A DNA stretch of 64,000 bases from Pacificitalea manganoxidans. Lineage in GTDB: Bacteria; Pseudomonadota; Alphaproteobacteria; Rhodobacterales; Rhodobacteraceae. The notes under the pieces are model-generated. The model ran no database searches, was not told where the DNA came from, and saw only the letters and a program-made list of their open reading frames with translations. The stretch is from NCBI RefSeq assembly GCF_002504165.1, contig NZ_CP021404.1, forward strand, positions 1,922,001 through 1,986,000, given 5' to 3'. Position 1 is the stretch's first letter; each line of letters begins with the position of its first letter. Positions 37,610 through 47,751 of the stretch are shown piece after piece. A program made the position numbers and the translations under genes.

Positions 37610-38803
37610 TCAGCTGAGCGGAGCGCCATCGTTTCGCGCCTCGAACAGCGCCGCCAGTCGGGCAGCGGCAGCGATGCGTTGCTCCGCCGGGCGGTCGCCA
37701 TGACGGATAAGCTCGGCCGCGCGGGTCAGGGCGCCGTCGATGTCGCCGGAATTCAACTGCCCGGTCAGTTGATCGAGCCACGGCACCTGTTCTTCCTCCG
37801 GCAGACCGGCCTCGACCGCCGCGACAAGGATTGCGGTCACTTCATCCTCCCAGCTTTCAGAAGAGGCGGGCAGAGCCGGATCGGCAGCGGGGGTTTGGGG
37901 CGCATCCAACGGCGTGACGGCAAAGGTCGACGTATCATCAGGGACGGGTGCGACGGCAGGCGCAGGGTCCGAAGGGCGGCGCAGAGGCCCTTGCCCCGCG
38001 CGGGCCAGCACCGCGTCCAGCGGCAGACCGCCCGGCATATCCGCCAAAACCAGCATGTCACGGCGCAGCGCGACATCGTAGAACATGTCCTCCGGTGCCA
38101 GCCCCATCGCCGTCAGGATCGAGGCAAGTCGCCCGGCATTCATCAAGGTCATCGGCGCGGCGCCGGGGGGCGGCAGGCTTTCGGCCTCGAACGGGTGCGG
38201 CATGCCGGTGTCGTGGCCTTGCCACGGGGCCTCGACGCTGACGCCTTCGGGGCTGCGGGCGCGCACGTCGCGGGTGGCCCGGCCCCCTGTCAGCACACGA
38301 AAGCGGAAATCCGCGCCCGGATGGGTTTGTCCGCTATAGCGAAAGCAGAACAGCTCCGCCGGGCCAAGCGCGGCGCTCAGCTTTGCCCATGCATCATGGG
38401 GGTCACCGGGGGGCAGCCGCCGCTCGATCAACGTATATGCGCCGGGGCCAAGCGGGCCGGACAGACGGACCGGTCCCAGCCCGTGCGCGCCCTCTGCGGG
38501 CGGAACCAGCGACAGGCGGGCCATCGGGCCATCGGGGATCATCTCATCGGGATGAACGGCGAGCGTCTCTTGCACGGGGTCCGGCACAGGCGCGCGCGCC
38601 CCGCGCAGCCGCGTCCAAAGCCGGGACAGCCCGCCAGGCGCCGCATCGGACCCCGACGCGTCCGCCACAGGGGCAAGGCTCGCCGCGAATGCCTGCGCGA
38701 CCTGCCGCGCGGGGGCGGGTGTCAGCGCGAAATCAAGCAGAGCAAAGCTGTCTCCGTCGGCCTCATCAGGCCCGTCGTGATGCGGATCGTCCATATCAAC
38801 CAT
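37610..38803 (-). CDS. Conserved hypothetical protein coupled to a sulfotransferase-like gene
   Basis: A 397-residue acidic protein of no recognised family. It has no signal peptide or membrane helix. A Pro/Ala-rich linker at about 285-325 separates a larger N-terminal part (with repeats of beta-type sequence such as AYTLIERRLPPGDPHDAW and ELFCFRYSGQTHPGADF) from a helical C-terminal part (SWEDEVTAILVAAVEAGLPEEEQ, AAELIRHGDRPAEQRIAAAARLAALF) that could be tetratricopeptide-like. The ATG at 38803 overlaps the upstream stop by 8 bp, so both are translated together. Confidence 0.7.
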   Translation of the reverse strand: MVDMDDPHHDGPDEADGDSFALLDFALTPAPARQVAQAFAASLAPVADASGSDAAPGGLSRLWTRLRGARAPVPDPVQETLAVHPDEMIPDGPMARLSLVPPAEGAHGLGPVRLSGPLGPGAYTLIERRLPPGDPHDAWAKLSAALGPAELFCFRYSGQTHPGADFRFRVLTGGRATRDVRARSPEGVSVEAPWQGHDTGMPHPFEAESLPPPGAAPMTLMNAGRLASILTAMGLAPEDMFYDVALRRDMLVLADMPGGLPLDAVLARAGQGPLRRPSDPAPAVAPVPDDTSTFAVTPLDAPQTPAADPALPASSESWEDEVTAILVAAVEAGLPEEEQVPWLDQLTGQLNSGDIDGALTRAAELIRHGDRPAEQRIAAAARLAALFEARNDGAPLS

Positions 38804-39413
38804 GCCATGCCCCTCCTGCATCGAGCACCATCTGGTGCAGCGCGACATCCTCCTCCAGCGCCTCTGCCAGCCGGGTTTCGACCCCAGCTGGCAGATCCAG
38901 CGGACGCGGGGGGGAAACATTGCGCGCGGGCAGGGCGATCTCCTGCCCTAGTTGGGTTTCGAGGAAGCTGATCGCCTGATCGAAGCGCTCATAGGCAAAA
39001 AGATGATCGACGCCGATCGGCTGGCCGCCCGCGCGCAGGAATTTCGACTGTCGCCCCACCCGCGCCGGGGCGGGCTGATCCTCGGACAGATAGGCGGTCA
39101 CGAAATCGGCAAAGCTCATGCCCTTTGTGCTGTTGGCTTTCCCGTCGAGCGCCGGGCGCGCGCGGTAGCGATACCAGCTGCCCAGCCAGTCGCGGGGTTC
39201 GCGGATCAGCGCCATTGTCTGCAATGGCGGGCGCCCGTCATCGGCGAAGAGCGGCGCGATTTTCTGTTGAAAGCCGCGCACGCGCAGGTGTTTGAGCCCT
39301 GGCGGATGGCGGATCACCATATCCGCCCGGGGGCCGAGCGCGGATTCGAGCGCCTGCGTCCCGGTCTTTGGCACCGCCAGCACCGCCAGCCGCGCCTGCC
39401 AGAAGATCATCAT
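38796..39413 (-). CDS. Sulfotransferase-like protein
   Basis: A 205-residue protein with the PAPS-binding loop VPKTGTQALESAL (residues 14-26) and the 3'-phosphate block MALIREPRDWLGSWYRYRAR, the two hallmarks of the sulfotransferase superfamily. It is short for the family. The acceptor is unknown; in marine Rhodobacterales such genes are often linked to surface glycans. Start chosen at the double ATG (39413) just before IFWQARLAVL. It overlaps the unknown gene at 37610-38803. Confidence 0.75.
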   Translation of the reverse strand: MMIFWQARLAVLAVPKTGTQALESALGPRADMVIRHPPGLKHLRVRGFQQKIAPLFADDGRPPLQTMALIREPRDWLGSWYRYRARPALDGKANSTKGMSFADFVTAYLSEDQPAPARVGRQSKFLRAGGQPIGVDHLFAYERFDQAISFLETQLGQEIALPARNVSPPRPLDLPAGVETRLAEALEEDVALHQMVLDAGGAWHG

Positions 39414-39620
39414 GCCTGCCTGCCTCTCTGCCGGTCGGAGCGCGACCTTGCCTGCCTTGCAGCGGCGAAGCGGCACCCCCGGTCTTCCGTATACCGAATA
39501 TTAACCGTGCCGGGACAATGCTCAACAGCGCGCGCGCTTGGGGCGCATCTCGGCCAGCGGCGGTCTGTGCAGACGGGTTCGGGGCGCTTTGCGGGATCTG
39601 TGCATTAATCTACTTGATTT

Positions 39621-39661
39621 GTTCTCACTTTGTCCTCATATGCTGTGAACAAGAGGCGAAC
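39621..39661 (+). promoter_or_regulatory. SOS (LexA) boxes of recA
   Basis: Two boxes: GTTCTCACTTTGTCC (39621-39635), one mismatch to GTTC-N7-GTTC, and GAACAAGAGGCGAAC (39647-39661), an exact match in reverse orientation. They lie 50-90 bp before the recA ATG, over a likely promoter (TTGATT at 39614, CATATG at 39637). This is the expected LexA control of recA. Confidence 0.85.
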
Positions 39662-39710
39662 AAAAGCAGTCATTGTCGCGACAAGCGGCGTGTGAAATAA
39701 GGATGCGGAA

Positions 39711-40775
39711 ATGGCAACGGCGAACCTTCTGGATATGGTAGACAAGCGTAGTTCCGACAAACAGAAAGCCCTCGACAGCGCGCTGTCCCAGATCGAACGT
39801 CAGTTCGGCAAGGGCTCGATCATGAAGCTCGGGGCGAACAACCCCGTCTCCGAGATCGCATCCACATCGACCGGCTCGCTCGGGCTCGATATCGCGCTCG
39901 GTATCGGCGGGCTGCCCAAGGGCCGGATCATCGAGATCTATGGCCCCGAAAGCTCCGGTAAGACGACGCTGACGCTGCATTGCGTGGCCGAAGAGCAGAA
40001 AAAAGGCGGCGTTTGCGCGTTTGTCGACGCCGAACATGCGCTCGACCCGCAATATGCCAAGAAGCTGGGCGTCGATCTGGACGAACTGCTGATTTCGCAG
40101 CCCGACACGGGCGAGCAGGCGCTGGAGATCACCGATACGCTGGTGCGGTCGGGCGCGGTCAGCCTTGTCGTCGTCGATTCGGTCGCGGCCCTGACGCCGA
40201 AATCCGAACTTGAAGGCGAGATGGGCGACAGCTCCGTCGGCGTGCATGCGCGCCTGATGAGCCAAGCCATGCGCAAGCTCACCGGCTCCATCAGCCGTTC
40301 CAACTGCATGGTCATCTTCATCAACCAGATCCGGATGAAGATCGGCGTCATGTTCGGCAGCCCGGAGACGACGACCGGCGGCAACGCCTTGAAATTCTAC
40401 TCCTCCGTCCGGCTCGACATCCGCCGCATCGGCGCGATCAAGGACCGTGACGAAGTGGTCGGCAACGCCACCCGCGTGAAGGTCGTCAAGAATAAGGTCG
40501 CTCCGCCGTTCAAACAGGTCGAATTCGACATCATGTATGGCGAAGGGATTTCCAAGACCGGCGAACTGCTGGATCTGGGGGTGAAGGCCGGTGTGGTCGA
40601 CAAATCCGGGGCGTGGTTCTCCTATGGTGATGAGAGGATCGGGCAGGGGCGTGAGAACGCCAAGACCTTCCTCAAGGAAAACAAAGCGATGGCGACGGAG
40701 ATCGAAGACAAAATCCGCGCCGCGCATGGGCTAGAATTCGACGGCAGCGCAGATGATGCGCTGACCGAGGACTAG
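39711..40775 (+). CDS. recA: Recombinase RecA
   Basis: A 354-residue RecA that forms filaments on single-stranded DNA, drives strand exchange and triggers LexA cleavage. Walker A is GPESSGKTT, Walker B is [10 protein letters not shown], and loop L2 and flanks read [20 protein letters not shown]. The C-terminal tail is acidic ([10 protein letters not shown]). LexA boxes precede it and a clear terminator follows at 40860-40885. Confidence 0.98.
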   Translation: MATANLLDMVDKRSSDKQKALDSALSQIERQFGKGSIMKLGANNPVSEIASTSTGSLGLDIALGIGGLPKGRIIEIYGPESSGKTTLTLHCVAEEQKKGGVCAFVDAEHALDPQYAKKLGVDLDELLISQPDTGEQALEITDTLVRSGAVSLVVVDSVAALTPKSELEGEMGDSSVGVHARLMSQAMRKLTGSISRSNCMVIFINQIRMKIGVMFGSPETTTGGNALKFYSSVRLDIRRIGAIKDRDEVVGNATRVKVVKNKVAPPFKQVEFDIMYGEGISKTGELLDLGVKAGVVDKSGAWFSYGDERIGQGRENAKTFLKENKAMATEIEDKIRAAHGLEFDGSADDALTED

Positions 40776-40859
40776 CGCCCGGTCGCGCGGAGCGGCCCGA
40801 ACCCTGACCGCCGCAGCGTGTCAGACTGTGTATCGCATCAGACCGCATATAGAGTATGG

Positions 40860-40885
40860 AAAGCGGGCCTTCGGGCCTGCTTTTT
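40860..40885 (+). terminator. Rho-independent terminator of recA
   Basis: AAGCGGGCC-TTCG-GGCCTGC forms a stem with one G-T pair, capped by a stable TTCG loop and followed by TTTTT. It is 84 bp past the recA stop. Confidence 0.88.
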
Positions 40886-41068
40886 CATGTCTGCGGGCTG
40901 GCAGATGGCCCGTCCCGATCCCAATTGCGAAACTGTTTGAGACAGATCGACACCGTGCCATCCGGCAAAGGGGCAGGGCGGCAGTCCGGGCACCGGGCCG
41001 GGGATGGTGGACAGCCCTTGCCCGCGCGGCTACACCTGCGCAGCAAAGCCGCGACAAAAGAGCAAGAC

Positions 41069-43738
41069 ATGACCAGCGTCAAAGATATCCGCAGCACTTT
41101 TCTAAACTATTATCAGGGGCAGGGGCATCGGATCGTCGACAGCTCCCCGCTGGTGCCGCGCAACGATCCGACGCTGATGTTTGCCAATAGCGGCATGGTT
41201 CAGTTCAAGAACCTGTTCACCGGCGTCGAGCATCGCGACTACACCCGCGCCACCACCGCGCAGAAATGCGTCCGCGCCGGCGGCAAGCACAACGATCTGG
41301 ACAATGTGGGCTATACCGCGCGGCATCACACGTTCTTTGAGATGATGGGCAACTTTTCCTTTGGGGATTACTTCAAGGAACAGGCGATCCCCTATGCGTG
41401 GGAGTTGATCACCAAGGAGCTCGACATCCCCAAAGAGAAGCTGCTGGTCACGGTCTACCACACCGATGACGAGGCCGCTGATCTGTGGAAGAAGGTCGCG
41501 GGGCTGAGCGACGACCGCATCATCCGCATCGCCACCGACGACAATTTTTGGATGATGGGGCCGACCGGGCCCTGTGGTCCGTGCTCCGAAATCTTCTACG
41601 ACCACGGCGATCACATCTGGGGTGGGCCTCCGGGCAGCCCCGAAGAGGACGGCGACCGGTTTGTCGAGATCTGGAACCTCGTCTTCATGCAATACGAGCA
41701 GTTCGAGGATGGCACCCGGCGCGAGCTGGCGGCGCAGTCCATCGACACCGGTATGGGGATCGAGCGGGTCGCCGCGCTGTTGCAGGGCACCAACGACAAC
41801 TACGCTACGGATCTGATGCGCGCATTGATCGAGGCATCGGCGCATCTGACCAGCGTCGATCCGGATGCGGAGGGCAAATCCGTCCATCACCGGGTGATCG
41901 CGGATCACCTGCGTTCGACCTCGTTCCTCATCGCCGACGGGGTGATGCCGTCGAACGAAGGGCGCGGTTATGTGCTGCGCCGGATCATGCGGCGCGCCAT
42001 GCGTCATGCCCATCAGCTGGGTGCGCAGGATCCGCTGATGTATCGGCTGGTGCCGGAACTGGTGCGCCAGATGGGCGCTGCTTATCCGGAACTGGGGCGC
42101 GCACAGCCCCTGATCGAGGAAACGCTGAAGCTGGAGGAAACCCGCTTCCGCCAGACGCTCGACCGCGGTCTGAAGCTGCTTGACGATGAGCTGTCAGCGC
42201 TGCCAGAGGGTGCAGACCTGCCCGGTGCCTCCGCATTCAAACTTTACGACACCTATGGCTTCCCGCTCGACCTGACGCAGGATGCGCTGCGCGAAAAAGG
42301 CCGGGCTGTCGATACCGAAGGCTTCGACACCGCGATGGCCGAGCAGAAGGCCAAAGCCCGCGCGGCGTGGTCCGGCACCGGCGAGACGACCGATGCCGCG
42401 ATCTGGTTCGATCTGGCAGAAACCCACGGCGCGACCGAATTTCTGGGCTACGATACCGAGCAGGCCGAAGGTCAGATCCTTGCCATCGTGCGCGAGGGTG
42501 CGGCGCAGCCCGTGGCCAAAGCTGGCGACAGCGTGCAGATCGTGGTCAATCAGACCCCGTTTTATGCAGAATCAGGCGGTCAGGTCGGGGATACCGGCAC
42601 CCTGCGCACCGAGACGGGCCGCGCGACCATCATCGACACCCGTAAGACCGCTGGCCTGTTCATCCATTTCGCCGAAGTGACCGAGGGCGAGATCGCGGTG
42701 AATTCGGGCGCGGAACTGGTCGTCGACAACAGCCGCCGGGGCATGATCCGCGCCAACCATTCGGCCACGCACCTGCTGCACGAAGCACTGCGCCGCGCGC
42801 TTGGCGATCATGTCGCGCAGCGCGGCTCGTTGAACGCGCCTGACCGGCTGCGCTTCGACTTTAGCCATGCCAAGGCGCTGAGCGCCGATGAGATCGCCGC
42901 GATCGAGGCGGAAGTGAACCAGTTCATTCGGCAGAACACGCCGGTCGACACCCGGATCATGACGCCCGATGACGCGCGCGGTTTGGGCGCGCAGGCCCTG
43001 TTCGGCGAGAAATACGGCGATGAAGTGCGTGTCGTCTCGATGGGCCGGGCCGATAGCGGCAAGGGCGCAGCGGGCGACACCTATTCGATCGAATTGTGCG
43101 GCGGCACGCATGTCCGCAACACCGGCGACATCGGCGCGTTTGTCCTGACCTCCGAGACCGCGTCCTCGGCCGGGGTGCGGCGGATCGAGGCCCTGACGGG
43201 GGATGCGGCGCTGCGTGAATTGCGCAACCGTGACCACGCGCTGAGCGAGATCGAAGGCCTGTTGAAAGTGGCGCAGAACGGCGCCCCGGAGCGGGTGCGC
43301 GCGCTGCTAGACGAACGCAAGGCGCTGCTGGCCGAGGTTGCGACGCTGCGCCGCGAGCTGGCCATGGGCGGCGGTGCAGGGCAGGGCGGTTCGGTCGAGG
43401 CTGAGACCGTCAATGGCGTGGCCTTCCTCGCGCAGGTCGTCAGCGGTGTGTCGGGCAAGGATCTGCCTGCGCTTATCGACGCCCATAAAGACAAAATTGG
43501 CTCCGGCGCGGTGTTGCTGGTGGCCGATACCGGCGGCAAGGCCGCGGTCGCCGCAGGCGTCACCAGCGATCTGACCGGGCGGGTTTCCGCGGTCGATCTG
43601 GTTCGCGCGGCTGTGGCGGAACTGGGCGGCAAAGGCGGCGGTGGCCGTCCCGACATGGCGCAGGGTGGCGGCGCGGATGCGTCCAAGGCCGATGCCGCGC
43701 TGGCTGCCGCACGTCGTGTCGTTGAAGGAGCCAACTGA
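41069..43738 (+). CDS. alaS: Alanyl-tRNA synthetase
   Basis: An 889-residue class II synthetase that charges tRNA-Ala. The N-terminal catalytic domain has [26 protein letters not shown]-type motif 1 and [18 protein letters not shown] (motif 2 region). The editing domain has [16 protein letters not shown] and [15 protein letters not shown], which bind zinc. The C-terminal DHHA1 domain ends with ARRVVEGAN. The ATG at 41069 begins [14 protein letters not shown], the normal start; an open frame upstream is not coding. Its stop overlaps the next start by one base. Confidence 0.97.
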   Translation: MTSVKDIRSTFLNYYQGQGHRIVDSSPLVPRNDPTLMFANSGMVQFKNLFTGVEHRDYTRATTAQKCVRAGGKHNDLDNVGYTARHHTFFEMMGNFSFGDYFKEQAIPYAWELITKELDIPKEKLLVTVYHTDDEAADLWKKVAGLSDDRIIRIATDDNFWMMGPTGPCGPCSEIFYDHGDHIWGGPPGSPEEDGDRFVEIWNLVFMQYEQFEDGTRRELAAQSIDTGMGIERVAALLQGTNDNYATDLMRALIEASAHLTSVDPDAEGKSVHHRVIADHLRSTSFLIADGVMPSNEGRGYVLRRIMRRAMRHAHQLGAQDPLMYRLVPELVRQMGAAYPELGRAQPLIEETLKLEETRFRQTLDRGLKLLDDELSALPEGADLPGASAFKLYDTYGFPLDLTQDALREKGRAVDTEGFDTAMAEQKAKARAAWSGTGETTDAAIWFDLAETHGATEFLGYDTEQAEGQILAIVREGAAQPVAKAGDSVQIVVNQTPFYAESGGQVGDTGTLRTETGRATIIDTRKTAGLFIHFAEVTEGEIAVNSGAELVVDNSRRGMIRANHSATHLLHEALRRALGDHVAQRGSLNAPDRLRFDFSHAKALSADEIAAIEAEVNQFIRQNTPVDTRIMTPDDARGLGAQALFGEKYGDEVRVVSMGRADSGKGAAGDTYSIELCGGTHVRNTGDIGAFVLTSETASSAGVRRIEALTGDAALRELRNRDHALSEIEGLLKVAQNGAPERVRALLDERKALLAEVATLRRELAMGGGAGQGGSVEAETVNGVAFLAQVVSGVSGKDLPALIDAHKDKIGSGAVLLVADTGGKAAVAAGVTSDLTGRVSAVDLVRAAVAELGGKGGGGRPDMAQGGGADASKADAALAAARRVVEGAN

Positions 43739-44022
43739 TGAGCGCACTCTGGATCGCCAATGTTCATGTGACGGATGACGAGGCCTATGGCCGCTACGCG
43801 AAATTGGCCGGGCCTGCGATTGACGCCCATGGCGGCGTGTTTCTGGCCCGTGGCGGACGTCATGTGCAACTGGAAGGTCGCGACCGTCCGCGCAATGTGG
43901 TCGCCCGGTTCCCCTCCGTCGAGGCGGCGGAGGCCTGCTACAACTCGCCCGAATACCAAGAGGCGCTGAGCCATGCGCGCGATGCCTCGGAGCGGGATCT
44001 GGTCATCGTCGAGGAACTCTGA
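43738..44022 (+). CDS. DUF1330 domain protein
   Basis: A 94-residue dimeric alpha/beta-barrel type protein: SALWIANVHVTDDEAYGRYAKLAGPAI, then HGGVFLARGGRHVQLEGRDRPRNVVARFPS, and ACYNSPEYQEALSHARDAS with ERDLVIVEEL. This is the DUF1330 pattern (function unknown). It shares TGATG with the alaS stop, so it is translationally coupled to alaS. Confidence 0.9.
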   Translation: MSALWIANVHVTDDEAYGRYAKLAGPAIDAHGGVFLARGGRHVQLEGRDRPRNVVARFPSVEAAEACYNSPEYQEALSHARDASERDLVIVEEL

Positions 44023-44114
44023 GCCGCCGGTCTCGTCGCAAAATCGTTGCATGGCCGTTATATGACCGCCGGACCGGCCCAAAGGCCGGACCTGCGGCGA
44101 CCGGATCGGAGACC

Positions 44115-45143
44115 ATGACGACGCGCGACCACCAGATCCTGAATGCGCTGCCATACCCGCTGGTCCTGCTGGGTGGGGATCAGCGTATCGTGGCGATGAA
44201 CCCGCCTGCGGTAGAACGGCTGGGGGCCGGGCTGATCGGGCGCAGCTATGTATCGCTGCGGCAACCAGCGTTGCTCGATTGTATCGAACAGGTGTTCCGG
44301 ACCGGGCAGGCGGGCCGCACCCGCTATCCGGGCACCGGGCTTGATCGCGATCGCACATGGTCGGTTCTGGCCGCGCCGCTGCCCGAAGGCATTCTGGTGA
44401 GTTTCGAGGATGTGTCCGAACTGGAACAGGCCGGACAGGCACGGCGGGATTTCGTCGCAAATGTCAGCCATGAGCTAAAAACACCGCTGACCGCGATGCT
44501 GGGTTTCATCGAAACGCTGCGCGGCGCCGCGCGCGACGATGCCACAGCGCGGGAGCGGTTTCTGGGCATCATGCAGCGGGAAGCGGAGCGGATGAACCGC
44601 CTCGTCAATGATCTGCTGAGCCTGAGCCGGGTGGAAAGCGACGAACGTATGCGTCCCACCGCCGAGATCCGACTGGGGGATCTGGTGCAGTCGGTGATCG
44701 CCAGCCTGCGCCCGGTGGCCGAGCCGCTGGGCGTGACCATCGACATCGATTGCAGCGTGGACAGCCAGACGATTGTGCGCGGGGATGCGGATCAGTTGAC
44801 GCAGGTGTTTTTCAACCTAATCGACAACGCGGTGAAATACGGGCGCGATGGCAAGCGCGTGCAGGTGCATATGGAACGGGTCAGCCGGGACAGTTCGCTG
44901 CGCGGCCCGGCATATCACGTCACGGTGCAGGATTTCGGGCCCGGTTTTGATCCGATCCACATTCCACGGTTGACCGAGCGCTTTTACCGGGTCGACAGCC
45001 ATCGCTCGCGTGAAATGGGCGGCACCGGGCTTGGGCTCGCCATCGTCAAACACATCGTCAATCGCCATCGCGGACGCTTCCGCATCGAAAGCACACCGGG
45101 CAACGGCGCGTGTTTTACCGTTTCATTACCAGCTGTAGCTTAG
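44115..45143 (+). CDS. phoR: PhoR-like histidine kinase (soluble)
   Basis: A 342-residue kinase with no membrane helix. A PAS-like domain covers about 8-100 (ALPYPLVLLGGDQRIVAMNP). The phospho-His is 119 in FVANVSHELKTPLTAMLGF. HATPase boxes are FFNLIDNAVKYG, QDFGPGFD and GGTGLGLAIVKHIVNRH. Size and layout match PhoR of Rhodobacterales, where phoR heads the pst-phoU-phoB operon. Those genes do not follow here, so the phosphate role is less certain; it could be a related PAS kinase. Confidence 0.7.
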   Translation: MTTRDHQILNALPYPLVLLGGDQRIVAMNPPAVERLGAGLIGRSYVSLRQPALLDCIEQVFRTGQAGRTRYPGTGLDRDRTWSVLAAPLPEGILVSFEDVSELEQAGQARRDFVANVSHELKTPLTAMLGFIETLRGAARDDATARERFLGIMQREAERMNRLVNDLLSLSRVESDERMRPTAEIRLGDLVQSVIASLRPVAEPLGVTIDIDCSVDSQTIVRGDADQLTQVFFNLIDNAVKYGRDGKRVQVHMERVSRDSSLRGPAYHVTVQDFGPGFDPIHIPRLTERFYRVDSHRSREMGGTGLGLAIVKHIVNRHRGRFRIESTPGNGACFTVSLPAVA

Positions 45144-45340
45144 CATATTAATTGTTTTCAGTGGGTTATGCTTAGCTCCTCCGGTGTCAGGGGAACCAAC
45201 CGGATGGGCTATAGTAACTAACTGATAATCTGTATTATGTAATAGTAATAGATGCGCACGCTAGGGATCGTCGGAGTATTTGCGACTTCGGCTCTCACAG
45301 GTCATGGTCGGTCAAACACTGGACCGGCCTGAGGATCACG

Positions 45341-46525
45341 ATGTTTCTGCTATTCTTCCAAACGCTGCGCAGCACTGGCATCCCGGTCTCTCTGCGCGAA
45401 TATCTTGCGTTTCTAGAGGCGCTGCACCGTGAGGTCGTGATCTACGATGTCGAGGAATTCTACCTGCTGGCCCGCACCACGATGGTAAAGGATGAACGCC
45501 ATCTGGATCGGTTCGACCGCGCCTTTGCCAGCGCCTTCTCCGGGCTTGACCAGATCGACAGCGCCGCTGTGATCGAGGCCGTGGACATCCCCGCGGACTG
45601 GCTGGAGAAACTGGCTGAGCGTCACCTGACCCCCGAGGAACGTGCCGAAATCGAAGCGCTTGGCGGGTTCGACGCCTTGATGGACACGCTCAAGCAGCGG
45701 CTTGCGGAACAGGATGCGCGCCACCAAGGCGGCAACAAATGGATCGGCACCGCTGGCACCTCGCCCTTTGGCGCCTATGGCTACAACCCCGAAGGTGTGC
45801 GCATCGGTCAGGACCGCTCCCGCCATCAACGTGCGGCCAAGGTTTGGGACAAACGGCAATTCCGTGATCTCGATGACAGTGTGGAACTGGGCACCCGCAA
45901 CATCAAGGTGGCGTTGAAGCGCCTGCGGAGATGGGCGCGCGATGGCGCGGCGGAGGAGTTGGACCTGAACGGCACCATCCGCGCCACCGCCGAAAACGGC
46001 TGGCTGGATGTGCGCACCCGCCCCGAGCGGCGCAACGCGGTGAAGGTATTGTTACTGCTTGATATTGGCGGCTCTATGGACCCGCATGTGAAGGTGCTGG
46101 AGGAGCTTTTCTCGGCGGCGCGCAGTGAATTTCGCCATCTGGAGCACTACTACTTCCACAATTGTCTTTACGAAGGTGTGTGGCGCGACAATGCCCGCCG
46201 CTGGGATGCGCAAACGCCGACGGAGACGGTCCTGCGCAGCTATGGTCCCGATTGGCACTGCATCTTCGTGGGCGATGCCGCGATGTCCCCCTATGAGATC
46301 GCCATGCCGGGCGGCGCCAACGAACATTGGAACGCCGAGGCAGGCCATGTCTGGCTGGAACGGGCACGCGCGCAATGGCCGTCGCATTTGTGGATCAACC
46401 CACTGCCCGAGCCGCATTGGGCCTATACACGGTCGGTCGGCATGATCCGCGAGATTTTCGATGATCGGATGGTGCCGATGACGCTGGACGGCATCGACCG
46501 CGGTATGCGGATGTTAAGCCGGTAG
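45341..46525 (+). CDS. VWA-domain CoxE-like protein
   Basis: A 394-residue protein of the CoxE/DUF58-related VWA group. A helical N-terminal half (VSLREYLAFLEALHREV; EEFYLLARTTMVKDERHLDRFDRAF) leads to a von Willebrand A domain with the MIDAS motif LLLDIGGSMDPH (about residue 240). Such proteins usually work with a MoxR AAA ATPase to insert metals or remodel enzymes; no MoxR gene is adjacent. A 197-bp AT-rich gap separates it from the PhoR-like gene and holds its own promoter, presumably. Confidence 0.88.
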   Translation: MFLLFFQTLRSTGIPVSLREYLAFLEALHREVVIYDVEEFYLLARTTMVKDERHLDRFDRAFASAFSGLDQIDSAAVIEAVDIPADWLEKLAERHLTPEERAEIEALGGFDALMDTLKQRLAEQDARHQGGNKWIGTAGTSPFGAYGYNPEGVRIGQDRSRHQRAAKVWDKRQFRDLDDSVELGTRNIKVALKRLRRWARDGAAEELDLNGTIRATAENGWLDVRTRPERRNAVKVLLLLDIGGSMDPHVKVLEELFSAARSEFRHLEHYYFHNCLYEGVWRDNARRWDAQTPTETVLRSYGPDWHCIFVGDAAMSPYEIAMPGGANEHWNAEAGHVWLERARAQWPSHLWINPLPEPHWAYTRSVGMIREIFDDRMVPMTLDGIDRGMRMLSR

Positions 46526-46571
46526 AGTGCGGACCAAAGCGTGGTGTCGTGCGCCCTGCCCCATCTTCGCA

Positions 46572-47684
46572 TTACGCCGTCTGCGCGCGTCGCGGATCGC
46601 TGAGTTGCCCGCCGCCGATCGCCGCGCGCACGCCTGTCGTGGCCGGGAAGCTTGTCGGCAGACCCCGCGCCACCCGCACGGCGAGAAACGCAAATGCCTG
46701 TGCCTCCAGCATGTCGCCGTCCAATCCGGCATCCTCCACCGGGGCCACCGGGCAATCGCACATGGCGGCGATCATCTGCATCATCACCGGGTTCCGGCGC
46801 CCGCCGCCGGTGACAAGGATGCGCTCCGGCGGGGTCGGGATATGTTCGGCCCCACGTGCCACAGCGGCAGCGGCCACGGCGGTCAACGTGGCGCAGGCAT
46901 CGGCATCGGACAGATCGGCGACCTGCCCCTGCAAATCGGCAAAGGCGTCGCGGTCCAGTGATTTGGGCGGCATGCGCGTGAACCAGCGATGCCCGGCAAA
47001 GCGCTGCAAGACCGGCTCATTCACCGTCCCCTGCCCGGCCAGCGCACCGTCGGCGTCGTAGCCCAGGCCGCAGCGCGCCTGCATCAGATCGTTGATCGGC
47101 GCATTGGCAGGTCCGGTGTCAAAGGCCAGCAGCGCACCGGGATCTTCGGGGCGGTCATGGCGCGGGTCGATCCATGTCAGGTTGCCGACACCGCCCAGAT
47201 TGAGAAAGGCCACCGGCGCGCGCACACCGATCCATTTGGCCAGCGCGAAATGATATGCGGGTGCAAGCGGCGCGCCTTCGCCGCCCATACGCACGTCGTT
47301 GGAGCGGAAATCCCAGACAACCGGCACTCCCAGCGCCTCGGCCAGAAGCCGCCCGCACCCAGCCTGATGGGTGCCCTGCCCGCGCGGATCATGGGCCAGC
47401 GTCTGTCCATGAAACCCGACCAGATCGGCGGTGGCGAACCCGGCGAGAACCTCCGCATGGACCATTTCCACCACCTCGGCCGCCGCTTCGGTTTCGGGGG
47501 TGCCGGGCCAATGGCCCAACCCGGCCCGAAGCACCGCGCGCTCGGCCTCGGTATAGGCGCGATACGCGGTTTCGCCGAACTCCATGATCCGGTGTCCGTC
47601 GGTCAGCAGCATGGCCGCATCGACCCCGTCGAGCGACGTTCCCGACATCGCACCTGCTGCCCGCAATGGACCTCGCTTCAACAT
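46572..47684 (-). CDS. anmK: Anhydro-N-acetylmuramic acid kinase
   Basis: A 370-residue sugar kinase that phosphorylates and opens 1,6-anhydro-MurNAc during peptidoglycan recycling. Phosphate-1 loop [14 protein letters not shown] (about 11-24), then [11 protein letters not shown] and the phosphate-2 loop [15 protein letters not shown]. The ATG at 47684 just before [16 protein letters not shown] fits the family. It is divergent from tyrS with about 60-70 bp between the starts, a common pairing in Rhodobacterales. Confidence 0.95.
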   Translation of the reverse strand: MLKRGPLRAAGAMSGTSLDGVDAAMLLTDGHRIMEFGETAYRAYTEAERAVLRAGLGHWPGTPETEAAAEVVEMVHAEVLAGFATADLVGFHGQTLAHDPRGQGTHQAGCGRLLAEALGVPVVWDFRSNDVRMGGEGAPLAPAYHFALAKWIGVRAPVAFLNLGGVGNLTWIDPRHDRPEDPGALLAFDTGPANAPINDLMQARCGLGYDADGALAGQGTVNEPVLQRFAGHRWFTRMPPKSLDRDAFADLQGQVADLSDADACATLTAVAAAAVARGAEHIPTPPERILVTGGGRRNPVMMQMIAAMCDCPVAPVEDAGLDGDMLEAQAFAFLAVRVARGLPTSFPATTGVRAAIGGGQLSDPRRAQTA

Positions 47685-47751
47685 GGGCTTTTCCTTCGCC
47701 AACCGCGCCGGTATGAGGGGCGCAACACCCGAAAGAATGGACCGAATGGAC

